In this document: positions 17,044-25,329 of the stretch, piece by piece
How the letters are laid out: every line of letters begins with the position of its first letter
Position numbering within the stretch: position 1 is the first letter of the stretch
Notes under the pieces: generated by a model
The model's input: only the letters and a program-made list of their open reading frames with translations
The model's database searches: none
Told to the model about the DNA's origin: nothing
NCBI GenBank assembly: GCA_033856235.1
Contig: JAWVFI010000088.1
Span: 1-64,000, forward strand
DNA: 64,000 nucleotides
Direction: 5' to 3'
Source: DASXRU01 sp033856235
GTDB taxonomy: Bacteria > Acidobacteriota > Blastocatellia > Pyrinomonadales > Pyrinomonadaceae
Position numbers and translations under genes: made by a program

Positions 17044-17798
17044 TATGCTCTTGCTCCCTTCGAGTCTCGGTTACCGCCCGAGTTCGGACGTCCAAAAGCG
17101 GCCAACAACTTCTGCAGGTCAAGCTGTTGGTTGTCTGATTGCGGTTGGTCCATCAGTTGTTGAGCATAGTCCTCTACTATTAGCAACAGGTAGTCGAGAT
17201 CATCACCCAGGCGAGCATCGGCTTCGATGCCGGCTGCTTTGCCATAATTCCTGAAGCGCACGTAACCGCTGGACTCGGCGATTTCGAGACGGGCGCTGAC
17301 ATCTGCGGCGTCCTTAAAAAGACGATCGTCAACGTCTATCTCGGGCTGCGCATATTTATCGCGCAGATACTTCTCGAACGATGCGCGCAGTATTTCCTTT
17401 TTTGGTTTTTGCTTTAGGTACCCATTGCGCAATTCAAGTAGCATGATGGCTGATGCCTGCGAGTGCACAGTTGGTTTGGGATGCCGTTGAGGATCTTGCG
17501 CTATTTCATGTTTCTTGGGACGCGAGCGCGAGACCAGATAATTCCGGTTGAAGTGCTGCTCGCGCTGATGAATTCGACTGATAATCCCGCGCACAGTATC
17601 TTCGTCTTTTCGCTCTTTCGGTTGGAAGTATTCGTAATGCCGCCGCGCGATCTCAGCGTTGTTAATGGGATAATTGCTTTCCCAGATCGTTAACATGATT
17701 TCGGCTTCCGGTATGGTTAGCTCCGGGGAGATGTTTTTGTCTGGTTCTTGTTTGAGATTGTTATTGCTCCTTGACTTCCGAGGTTTGCTGCTTTTCAA
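17043..17798 (-). CDS. Putative BlaI/MecI-like winged-helix protein
   Basis: 251 residues if translation starts at TTG 17798, which has GAGG eight bases upstream. A longer TTG start at 17906 would add a hydrophobic Cys-rich stretch that seems unlikely. Residues about 25-100 (ELTIPEAEIMLTIWESNYPINNAEIARRHYEYFQP ... DTVRGIISRIHQRE) resemble the winged helix of the BlaI/MecI penicillinase-repressor family, including the TVxxxISRxxxR turn. The C-terminal half is helical and acidic. It is translationally coupled to the 16510-17043 gene. Possible roles are regulation of the neighbouring cargo or of element transfer. Confidence 0.55.
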   Translation of the reverse strand: MKSSKPRKSRSNNNLKQEPDKNISPELTIPEAEIMLTIWESNYPINNAEIARRHYEYFQPKERKDEDTVRGIISRIHQREQHFNRNYLVSRSRPKKHEIAQDPQRHPKPTVHSQASAIMLLELRNGYLKQKPKKEILRASFEKYLRDKYAQPEIDVDDRLFKDAADVSARLEIAESSGYVRFRNYGKAAGIEADARLGDDLDYLLLIVEDYAQQLMDQPQSDNQQLDLQKLLAAFGRPNSGGNRDSKGARA

Positions 17799-18537
17799 TA
17801 TGAGGTCCTCAGTCGGGCAAATGGGGGTAGACCAACCACAGAGTCTAAAGAAAACCACTCCTTCGCGCAACCCCAAGCGCACAATTAGCCAACAAAAGGC
17901 AAACAATCAGTGAACAAATGACGGTTCCTTTTTGGCATGGACCTCAGAAATGCCTTATTTTCGTCCGGATTGCGGCTGCAAGATATCACAAGTTGGCGCG
18001 ATTGTTCATCGAAATTTTCACCAGAAAGCCTTTGTGGTCCAGGCCCAGGCCGGTAACAACCAGGGCTTTTCCACCCCATACGCCGGAGCAAAGAAGTCTT
18101 CTAGCGGCCCGGCCGCAACCTCCCGTTCCTGGCGGCGAGCGACACTGCCGCTAGTAAGCTCAATAATCTCTCCTGGTTCTGTGGGTGGGTCTAGCGTTCG
18201 GCGTAGATCTCCAGATTGATCTTCTACTTGTCGGCAAACGGTTTCTGGTCTTTAACCTCCCGCGAGAGCTCACTCGCAGCTTGACTCCCATTGCATCGTG
18301 CGGAAAACCGAACTTCGCGCTCCTAGCTGATGTACGCTAAGTGGGCCGTATGAGTTTAGGGTCAGAAAACGTTGGCCTGCCGCATCGGTAAGATGCACCA
18401 TAGGGCGTCGCTATCGGTACATCTAGGCGAGCACAGCATTCACCCCTGCCTGGATGAAAGTCTTGTTTCTAAAACGAACGGCAAGGCCTAAGGGGTAATA
18501 CAAACGGTGATATATTTCCTCCGTGAGAAGTTCATCG
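17799..18537. other. Gene-poor stretch with a possible gene remnant
   Basis: The minus strand has an open frame without a start codon at 18018-18251 (77 codons, containing EIIELTSGSVARRQEREVAA and EDFFAPAYGVEKPW). Its composition is like that of a real protein, so it may be the rump of a lost gene. Nothing else is recognisable. The plus-strand promoter for the nuclease pair should lie near 18480-18520. Confidence 0.35.
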
Positions 18538-19185
18538 ATGGACCTAGACTATCAAAGTCTAATTGCAGAAGTCGCAGACTGCTCAATTGATAACAAGATT
18601 GCCTTTCTACGAGAACAGTTGCCCTCACATTGGCGCCAGGCGTACGAACGCATGAGCAGTCGAGAGACGAGTCTGGTGTGCATTCGCCACAACTCCTTCG
18701 AATTTGTCTACGACAACTATTCCTATTTGGAGGTTAGCGGCGCGATTCCCTATTCTCTGATCGAAGACCGACTAGTCGCGGTCCTAGGAATTTCTGAACC
18801 GCCCTCGATGACGAGAGACGACTATCGGCTGAAGGGCTGGGTCGGACCAACCGAGAGAACTTTTGGACAGAAATGCGACAAGGGACACTTTATTGCCCAT
18901 TCAGTCGGCGGCGCAGTTGACAGATTGGAAGTAAACGTTTTTATTCAAAGTCGCGATCTCAATCGCGGTTGGTCTGATGAAGGCAAGCGTTATGTTGCAA
19001 TGGAAAAGTATGCCGCCAACCATCGCGGGACCTTTCTCTTTAGCCGGCCGCTCTACGAGGACCAAACATCTCGACCAGCGTTTCTGGAGTATGGTGTCTT
19101 AAAGGAAACCGGCGACCTTTGGGTCGAAGTCTTCGACAACCGGGACGTTTCTCTCACACTTGAAGATAAGGTGCAGGAAAAATGA
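18538..19185 (+). CDS. DNA/RNA non-specific endonuclease-like (beta-beta-alpha metal) protein
   Basis: 215 residues from ATG 18538 (GTG 18523 is also possible). The N-terminal 100 residues are of unknown type. The second half carries the signature of the NUC1/EndoG superfamily: KCDKGHFIAHSVGG (a DxGH motif with the catalytic His), then VNVFIQSRDLNRGW, where the Asn would hold the metal, and AMEKYAAN. Family members cut DNA and RNA without sequence preference. There is no signal peptide, so it acts inside the cell, where such a nuclease must be tightly controlled. It overlaps the next gene by ATGA (19182-19185), implying coupled translation. This pair is a candidate defence or toxin unit. Confidence 0.65.
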   Translation: MDLDYQSLIAEVADCSIDNKIAFLREQLPSHWRQAYERMSSRETSLVCIRHNSFEFVYDNYSYLEVSGAIPYSLIEDRLVAVLGISEPPSMTRDDYRLKGWVGPTERTFGQKCDKGHFIAHSVGGAVDRLEVNVFIQSRDLNRGWSDEGKRYVAMEKYAANHRGTFLFSRPLYEDQTSRPAFLEYGVLKETGDLWVEVFDNRDVSLTLEDKVQEK

Positions 19186-20333
19186 AACCTCAATTGGCAG
19201 AAATGCTGTTAGACCTCAAGTTTCATGGTAGTCCAGATCGCTTCCGGCAGACGCACCCGTTTTCCGAGGATATCGAAGCTGCTCACGCGATCCTTTTCAA
19301 CCCTCGTTACAACAAGTGGAAGAAGCTGAATACTTATCGAAAGTGGGTAGCTACCGGTCAACCATGTCTCTTTGGGAAAGCCGCCGCGAAGACAAAATCG
19401 GTCTTCATCTGCATGCTTGAGGAGCATGAACTTCTGCGCATGAAGAGAGGCGATGAGGACTTAAGGGATACCATTCAGGACCATCGCCAAGCTTGGAAGA
19501 GATATGCCCTGGAAGGGTCTTATTCGTCGTTTATGGTTCTGCTGCTCAGCCAGAGTCTGGTTACTAAGGAACCCGGTGACAAACTGAAGGAGATCTGTCG
19601 ACGGCTGTTGGAGCTGTATATGGAGGTGGAACCCATTGACGACGATATGATCGTGCCTCAACGCGAGTATGTATTTCTTCGCACCGGACCCCAGACGTTT
19701 CTGAAATTCGGAACCTTGCCGAACGTTTTTTGCGCACAAGGCGACGGCCGGTGGTGGCATGATCACCGAACACCGGGCGGCATCATGATCACATCGAACG
19801 CGCTGGGCCACTTTGAATTGACCCGAGCCGGCTCTAGTGAGATCACAATCAAAGAGAAAACTCACGGTCTCGACAACGCGATGCGCACGATCAAGAACGC
19901 GTACGGGAACGAAAAGAAGATCAAGGGACTGACTCATTGCCCCGCCACGCGGTTGGTTGCGCGAGAACAGAAAGAAGAACCACCAATTCGAGAGGCCTCC
20001 GACCTGCATCCGTATTCACCAAGCCACTATCACGGCTTCTTCCATACTGATCATCTGGTGCCGTCAGTCTTTTTCTCTAAGGAACGGGATCCAAAACTTA
20101 TCCCGGAGTACGATGATCTGTCCTTCAGATACATCTATGATCCCATTGGCGATCCCGACGACCACAAGGAATTAATGACCGGCGAGAAAGCCACCGCATA
20201 TGAAGTCAAACGCAATATGGACCGTCTGCCTGATTTCCTCGATCCTGAAATCCCGCTGAAGTTCACCAGCAAATTCGATGGACGGATCGGCCGCTGGCTC
20301 GCCGATCGAATCGCCCAAAGACTTGTATCTTGA
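19182..20333 (+). CDS. Unknown protein coupled to the nuclease gene
   Basis: 383 residues, no family recognised. Visible features are PCLFGKAAAKTKSVFICMLEEHELL near residue 60, a helical middle region, a His/Trp-rich GDGRWWHDHRTPGGIMITSNALGHFELT around residue 195, and HPYSPSHYHGFFHTDHLVPSVFF around residue 285. The many conserved-looking His/Trp/Tyr residues suggest an enzyme or metal-binding protein. The 4-bp overlap with the nuclease argues that the two proteins act together, for example as nuclease and immunity or activator. The pair is followed 18 bp later by the convergent recombinase. Confidence 0.6.
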   Translation: MKPQLAEMLLDLKFHGSPDRFRQTHPFSEDIEAAHAILFNPRYNKWKKLNTYRKWVATGQPCLFGKAAAKTKSVFICMLEEHELLRMKRGDEDLRDTIQDHRQAWKRYALEGSYSSFMVLLLSQSLVTKEPGDKLKEICRRLLELYMEVEPIDDDMIVPQREYVFLRTGPQTFLKFGTLPNVFCAQGDGRWWHDHRTPGGIMITSNALGHFELTRAGSSEITIKEKTHGLDNAMRTIKNAYGNEKKIKGLTHCPATRLVAREQKEEPPIREASDLHPYSPSHYHGFFHTDHLVPSVFFSKERDPKLIPEYDDLSFRYIYDPIGDPDDHKELMTGEKATAYEVKRNMDRLPDFLDPEIPLKFTSKFDGRIGRWLADRIAQRLVS

Positions 20334-20350
20334 ATCTGCGGAACAACAGC

Positions 20351-21316
20351 TCAAGCCCGCAACTTCAAGGAGGGATGATGCTTTCTGAGCACGCTGATGA
20401 GATGTTCCTTCGCAACATGCGTGTATCGTTGGGTGGTGGCAATTGATGCATGGCCAAGAAATTCCTGGACGACTCGAATATCTACCCCATTTCGAAGAAG
20501 AAGCGTTGCAACCGTATGTCTTAACATGTGCGGCGTGACATGGCGCTCGATGCCGGCATCTCGACGAAACTGCGAAATGATATTGGCCATACCCTGGGTA
20601 GAAAGGCGTTGACCTGTTGCATTCACGAAGAGCGCCTCACTCTGACACTTGAGTCTTGTCCGTGCTTCAAGATGTTGGGACTGAATTTGAACGGATTTCC
20701 TGTCCACCACAAAACCCAGTCTATGACGGCCTCCTTTACCACGTATTCTGAAAGCCAATTCTGCAATGGCGAAGTCTTCCACGTTGAGCCCCGAAGCCTC
20801 TCCTACTCGCATGCCGGTAGCAAAGAGCAGATCAACAAGCGCGAGGTTTCTGAAGGCACGGTAACCTCGTAATGCAGCGATCGGCTCAAGCTTCGCCAAA
20901 ACACAGCCCTTTCGCGGAACATCCGCGCTCGGGCAGCTACGGCCTGCTTGAGCCAACAGATTTTGCATTTCGATGCGACTTAGCGCTCGAGGAAGTTGCT
21001 CAATGCGCCCGAGACTTAGTTTCACACGCCAGAAGGGTGATTCGGTCAGCTCACCTCGGCGCAGCCAATACGAACAAAACACCTTGAGTACTACGATCTT
21101 GCGTCGCATAGAAGCCGGAGAATAGCCGTTCCCGCGGAGTTGGGCAGCCCAGTTCTCGATGACAACAGCGGAGACGGATTGAAGCGAAACCTCACTACCC
21201 GCAAATTTACCGAACTGCTCCAAGTCGGAACGGTAAGCCGTCAAGGTCTTGGCACTGCGGTCATGGGTCGAGAAATAGCCACTCAAAAATTCTGTGATTG
21301 CCTGCAGCAGTTGCAT
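20351..21316 (-). CDS. XerC/XerD-like tyrosine recombinase
   Basis: 321 residues, the usual length for Xer and orphan-integron-type recombinases. The N-terminal core-binding domain (AITEFLSGYFSTHDRSAKTLTAYRSDLEQF) is followed by a catalytic domain with Arg (LFATGMRVGEASGL), HMLRHTVATLLL, LGHASIATTQRYTHV with the nucleophile Tyr, and a Lys-rich beta hairpin (IRGKGGRHR). It differs clearly from the island integrase at 4627-5721 and is not next to a tRNA. It may serve a smaller element nested in the island or a local rearrangement. Dyad sequences resembling recombinase core sites lie at 21539, 21742 and 27608. Confidence 0.93.
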   Translation of the reverse strand: MQLLQAITEFLSGYFSTHDRSAKTLTAYRSDLEQFGKFAGSEVSLQSVSAVVIENWAAQLRGNGYSPASMRRKIVVLKVFCSYWLRRGELTESPFWRVKLSLGRIEQLPRALSRIEMQNLLAQAGRSCPSADVPRKGCVLAKLEPIAALRGYRAFRNLALVDLLFATGMRVGEASGLNVEDFAIAELAFRIRGKGGRHRLGFVVDRKSVQIQSQHLEARTRLKCQSEALFVNATGQRLSTQGMANIISQFRRDAGIERHVTPHMLRHTVATLLLRNGVDIRVVQEFLGHASIATTQRYTHVAKEHLISVLRKHHPSLKLRA

Positions 21317-21538
21317 AGGGGCACATACCTAAACAGGTCCTTTCTGGACGATCGAGTTGGAAAAGCTTGTTAAGTTGTTTAACCGGTGGGTCTGAAAACG
21401 CAGGTAGTCTAGTTTTCTCCCTGAACAGTTTCAAGCGGCGAGAAGTCCATTAAGCGGTGCTCAAGAATTCTTGCAGTTGACACAAACAGTTGTTCGAAAA
21501 GCATTTTGGCGCAATAATGACGCGCTTCACCAACTATT

Positions 21539-21555
21539 GATAACAGAGAATTATC
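21539..21555. repeat. GATAAC-type dyad (possible recombinase or regulator site)
   Basis: GATAACAGAGAATTATC has perfect 5-bp arms around 7 bp. It shares the GATAAC...AGAGA...TTAT pattern with the 20-bp repeats at 21742 and 27608. Confidence 0.45.
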
Positions 21556-21741
21556 TGTATCTGCATGGGAGCGATTCTGGCGTGTATCTTCACAATAAGG
21601 GTTACCGTGTCCCAAAGACCCAATTGACTTTCAGAGTAAGGCGGACCTATCGTTGATCGTTGAAATTACTCTGAGGCTGTAACCTTCACGATCCCGTGCC
21701 CTTGCAAACTCGCTTTTGCGCAGCCTCGACTGATAAGTTTG

Positions 21742-21761
21742 GATAACTAGAGATTATTCAT
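21742..21761 (+). repeat. 20-bp inverted repeat, left copy
   Basis: It is identical in reverse complement to 27608-27627. It ends 1 bp before the GTG start of the STAND gene and contains an ATAA-7-TTAT dyad. Confidence 0.75.
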
Positions 21762-21762
21762 A

Positions 21763-24700
21763 GTGAGTCCGCACCCCCACCAACCCTCCAACAACCTGTC
21801 GCTGGAGCATTTCTCTTACGAAGCTCTTCAAACGGCAAAATGGGAAGATTTCGAACGTTTCACAATCGAAGTGCTGAAGCGCTATTACGAACCCCTCGGT
21901 CTGTCAATTGCGCGGACTGAAAAGCGCTCGGGAGGTGATATAGGCTCCGATGGCTCCCGCGATGGTGAAGGAACAGTGGTTTTTGGTGGTAGTCGACTTG
22001 ATCAATCCTCAACCACCCCAAGGTCATTAGCGACCCCTACGCTGGGTGTCCTTATTACCCTCTGGGTTGAGGTTAAGAAGCGTTCTTCAAAGAATATCAA
22101 CCACCACGATGTCGGCGGCACTATCTTCCGATCGTCACTTGAATATGTGACCAAGATAGTCTTTGTTTCAAATCGAGGCTTCACGAGTCAATTCAAAAAA
22201 GATCTCGAACGACATGCTCTGCAAAACGGAAAACAATTTGGTCTGATCGACGGCCGAACGCTAATACAAGTTGCTGAAAGAGTCGTAGGGCCCAAATCGG
22301 ACACCAAAAAACGAAGCACAGCAAGGTTTGATATTGGACACGGCAACTCCTTGACTGTAACGCTACGCATCACTACCGATTCCACGGTTCGTCACGTCAG
22401 CGCTCCTCATAGAATCGAACGATCCATAAAAGAGCCTGTCTTTATCGTTGCAGATTGTGCGGTCGCTGGCTCCCCAAGTCCGTACGATCTAGTGCGATTA
22501 CATCTGAAACACCGTACGCCGACCAGGGTATCAATCACCGCAAGATCAGGAGTCGTGCAGAACACTCTCGCCGCGGGTGAACATTTTCGTACCGTCTTTG
22601 CAGTCTTCCCGAATGAACCTCAACAGTTGACGCTACGGTCGTTCTCTCTTTCGATTACCGATGCCGAGGGCCGACCGGTGAAAGCAGTAATCAAGCGCGG
22701 TCCTGAGAGTTGCCAAGTACACGGCACAATTCTCCCTGAGACGATGCCGACCTCCAGGCTAAACAAGTATCGGCAATTACGTTCCGAGCTAGAGACTTGG
22801 CTCAAATCTAGTGGTTCTGGGGCGGTCGATTTGGTGGCAATTGCGGGCGCAGGAAAATCCCACTCGGTTAGAGAACTTCGTGCGATTTGGTTGAGCCAAG
22901 GCGTTTACGAGGTGTTCCTCGATGGGGCAAACGAGCAAACAGCCGACGCGGTCGCTCTCTCTCTGCTGGCGCAAGTGTTTCCGATTCCGTTGGATGAAGT
23001 GACGGAGGAACTCTCGGCCATTTTGGCCGATTGGCTAACCAAATCAGGGCTGCCGGAAGGTTCTTCAACGGCGTTAGCTAGACATCTCTGCCGTCCTGAT
23101 GAACGCGGCGCTTTTCCCTTTAACATGTCTCAGCTCGGAGATGTTCTCGCGTTGATTCTCACTAAGCGAGCGGAGACGAGTCCAATCATCTTGGTCTTCG
23201 AGGATCTTCATAAATGCTTGCCCTCGACAATAGGTTTGCTGCGATCGTTGAGATCGAGTCTTGCGAACTTAGGAGGCAGCAGAGTCTTTACCTTGTTCAC
23301 GACACGAGAGGATTCCGTCTGGAATGATGACGCGGTTCGTAGTGAGTGGAGAGCGTCAATGGAGACGATGCGGGTTGGAAATGATGTCCCGCAGTTTCAA
23401 TTGACCGCTTTCACTCGTGGTGAAGCCCTTGCGCTAATCAGCGAAGCAATCCCGACGATCGAACAGCACTATGCGGAAGCGATTGTGGACCAAGTCGGAA
23501 CGACGCCGTTTGCCATACGCGAAGCATTAGGACTCTTGCTGGAACTCAAGATTCTTGAACCGTCCAACAAGAATGGCGTGTGGCGTTTAACTGAGCCAGA
23601 TGCCTTGCTGCAGTCCATAGATAGCCAGCGACTCCGTAAAGCAACTCACTTTCGGTTGCTTGGGTTAAGAGAAAGGCACCCTGATTGGTTGGCGGACTTT
23701 CTCGATAGTGGCGCCTGTCTTGGTAACACTTTTGATGTGGAGATCTGTCTAAGAAGTGCTCCGGGGGCGAAACGCGGCGCACTCGAGAAAGCAATCGGGG
23801 AATGTCGTCTCCTGGAAGTCCTACGTTCGTCCACCTCTTCACCGTCCGAACTTCAGTTTGATCACGACCTAATTCGCCGGGTTCTCCTGCAAGACATGGG
23901 TTCATTTCGGCAGCGACGGATTGCTAGAGGTCTTTTTGAAGAGTCAGTCGGCAAGGCAGGAAACGCAGCGCTCGCATCGTTGGCGTATCAAGCTGGTTTA
24001 GGAAATGAATGTTGGAGCTACTCTCTAAAGCAAGCAGATACGGCGCGGAATGCTAAACGACATATGGAAGCTGCGCATGCGCTAGGACTTGCGCTGACAG
24101 TGACCGATCAGAATGTTGCTGCCATCGTTTTCGACGTACAGGAGGGAAGGTACAAACCGTCCTTCGATGAAGCTATTGCTGTCGCAGAGCAATGCACTCG
24201 GGAAGAACTAGGCCGTCTGCACCGGGAGCAAGAGACCGCAGAGCTTTTGCTGAGATATGTTGAGCACCTTGTAGCCGTAGGAAGCGGAGGTTCCCCTTCG
24301 ATTGACCGAGCGTTAACTGAAGGGCAAATGCTCGCAGAGCGACTAAAGGATAAAGCCTTAAGGGCGACGCTCAAGATGTACCAGGGACGACAAGAGTTTA
24401 ACTCGGATAGACCGCATCAGTCGCTGAAACTCCACGAAGAGTCTGAGAGCATGTTCGCGGGGCTCAAGCCCTCTTCGGAGGTCAGCAGCCGACGTGCACA
24501 GAATCTGGTTCGTCTGGCAATAGCCTATCGACAGACGGGCCAATTGGATGAATCAAGAGCGACTCTAATTCGCTCACTACGAGAACGCGGTTGTCCGGAC
24601 TGGTCTCTGGCAACGCAGGTCCGAGCAAACCTTGGGGCTACATATTTCTACCTTGATTGGGATCAAACGCGGCACCACTGGTCGCGCGCACTTAGGATAG

Positions 24701-25329
24701 CCGACTCGCACAGTCTGCCAGACCGAAAGGTGCATAGCCTTATTGATGTCGCGCACCTGGATTTGTTAAATGACAAACTGGAAGCCGCTGGGCATCAGCT
24801 AGAGGAAGCGCTGCTCCTTAGCCGCGATTACGGACTTGAAAATTCTGAATTGCGCTGTCTGCTGAACCTCGGCTGCCTAGAGCTAATGCGTGGAGACCCG
24901 GCAGAGGCTCTTGACCTATTTCGCAAAGCGGATCGTTTGGGCTTTCGTCATGGAATTGGACGGCGCTTGTGGAGAGTTCGCGCGAACATGGCGACAACCT
25001 ATTTTGTTCTCGGCGACGCCGATCGAAGTTTAGCGACTGACAAAATAACGCTCAGTTCGATGCCATCACTTGAAGGCACAGTGTCTTTGGACGAACGACC
25101 TGCGTTCTCAAAAACGCGCCTCGTCTTGGCGTTGGCGAACATGGTCTTGCGAGCAAAACACTCTGCCGCTCACCAAGAAATGACTGGCGATATTCCAGAG
25201 CCCATTCTTGCGGTAGCCAAATCGCTGGCAAAAAGCGTTGTTGATGATAGGCTTGATAGCCTTCCGGGACTACGCGGGCGTCATTGCAAGAAGCTAAGTG
25301 GTGAATCGTTTTTCATCATTACTGAATGA
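21763..25329 (+). CDS. Mrr-like nuclease / STAND NTPase / TPR protein (Avs-like defence candidate)
   Basis: 1188 residues, GTG start. Residues about 15-180 are a Mrr-type PD-(D/E)XK domain: KWEDFERFTIEVLKRYYEPLG, Asp in RSGGDIGSDG, LWVEVKKR (ExK) and the family signature FVSNRGFTSQF. A beta-rich segment follows. The P-loop NTPase has Walker A at about residue 360 (AIAGAGKSHSVREL) and Walker B at about 475 (IILVFEDLHKC), then a winged-helix-like region and, from about residue 700, many TPR-type helical pairs (LETSLNLGCLELMRGDPAEALDLF-like units). Antiviral STAND proteins of the Avs kind have this order: effector nuclease, switch ATPase, sensor repeats. Its 3' end overlaps the convergent kinase gene by 11 bp. 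Confidence 0.85.
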   Translation: MSPHPHQPSNNLSLEHFSYEALQTAKWEDFERFTIEVLKRYYEPLGLSIARTEKRSGGDIGSDGSRDGEGTVVFGGSRLDQSSTTPRSLATPTLGVLITLWVEVKKRSSKNINHHDVGGTIFRSSLEYVTKIVFVSNRGFTSQFKKDLERHALQNGKQFGLIDGRTLIQVAERVVGPKSDTKKRSTARFDIGHGNSLTVTLRITTDSTVRHVSAPHRIERSIKEPVFIVADCAVAGSPSPYDLVRLHLKHRTPTRVSITARSGVVQNTLAAGEHFRTVFAVFPNEPQQLTLRSFSLSITDAEGRPVKAVIKRGPESCQVHGTILPETMPTSRLNKYRQLRSELETWLKSSGSGAVDLVAIAGAGKSHSVRELRAIWLSQGVYEVFLDGANEQTADAVALSLLAQVFPIPLDEVTEELSAILADWLTKSGLPEGSSTALARHLCRPDERGAFPFNMSQLGDVLALILTKRAETSPIILVFEDLHKCLPSTIGLLRSLRSSLANLGGSRVFTLFTTREDSVWNDDAVRSEWRASMETMRVGNDVPQFQLTAFTRGEALALISEAIPTIEQHYAEAIVDQVGTTPFAIREALGLLLELKILEPSNKNGVWRLTEPDALLQSIDSQRLRKATHFRLLGLRERHPDWLADFLDSGACLGNTFDVEICLRSAPGAKRGALEKAIGECRLLEVLRSSTSSPSELQFDHDLIRRVLLQDMGSFRQRRIARGLFEESVGKAGNAALASLAYQAGLGNECWSYSLKQADTARNAKRHMEAAHALGLALTVTDQNVAAIVFDVQEGRYKPSFDEAIAVAEQCTREELGRLHREQETAELLLRYVEHLVAVGSGGSPSIDRALTEGQMLAERLKDKALRATLKMYQGRQEFNSDRPHQSLKLHEESESMFAGLKPSSEVSSRRAQNLVRLAIAYRQTGQLDESRATLIRSLRERGCPDWSLATQVRANLGATYFYLDWDQTRHHWSRALRIADSHSLPDRKVHSLIDVAHLDLLNDKLEAAGHQLEEALLLSRDYGLENSELRCLLNLGCLELMRGDPAEALDLFRKADRLGFRHGIGRRLWRVRANMATTYFVLGDADRSLATDKITLSSMPSLEGTVSLDERPAFSKTRLVLALANMVLRAKHSAAHQEMTGDIPEPILAVAKSLAKSVVDDRLDSLPGLRGRHCKKLSGESFFIITE

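Larger units (their letters stand above)
21317..21762. other. Intergenic region between recombinase and STAND gene
   Basis: No credible gene. It contains a perfect GATAA-7-TTATC dyad at 21539-21555 and, at its end, the left copy of a 20-bp inverted repeat (21742-21761) that abuts the STAND start codon. Confidence 0.5.

Noticed and set aside
21763..25329. MalT/LuxR-type STAND transcription activator
   Set aside because: The N-terminus is a Mrr-like nuclease and no HTH is visible at the C-terminus.
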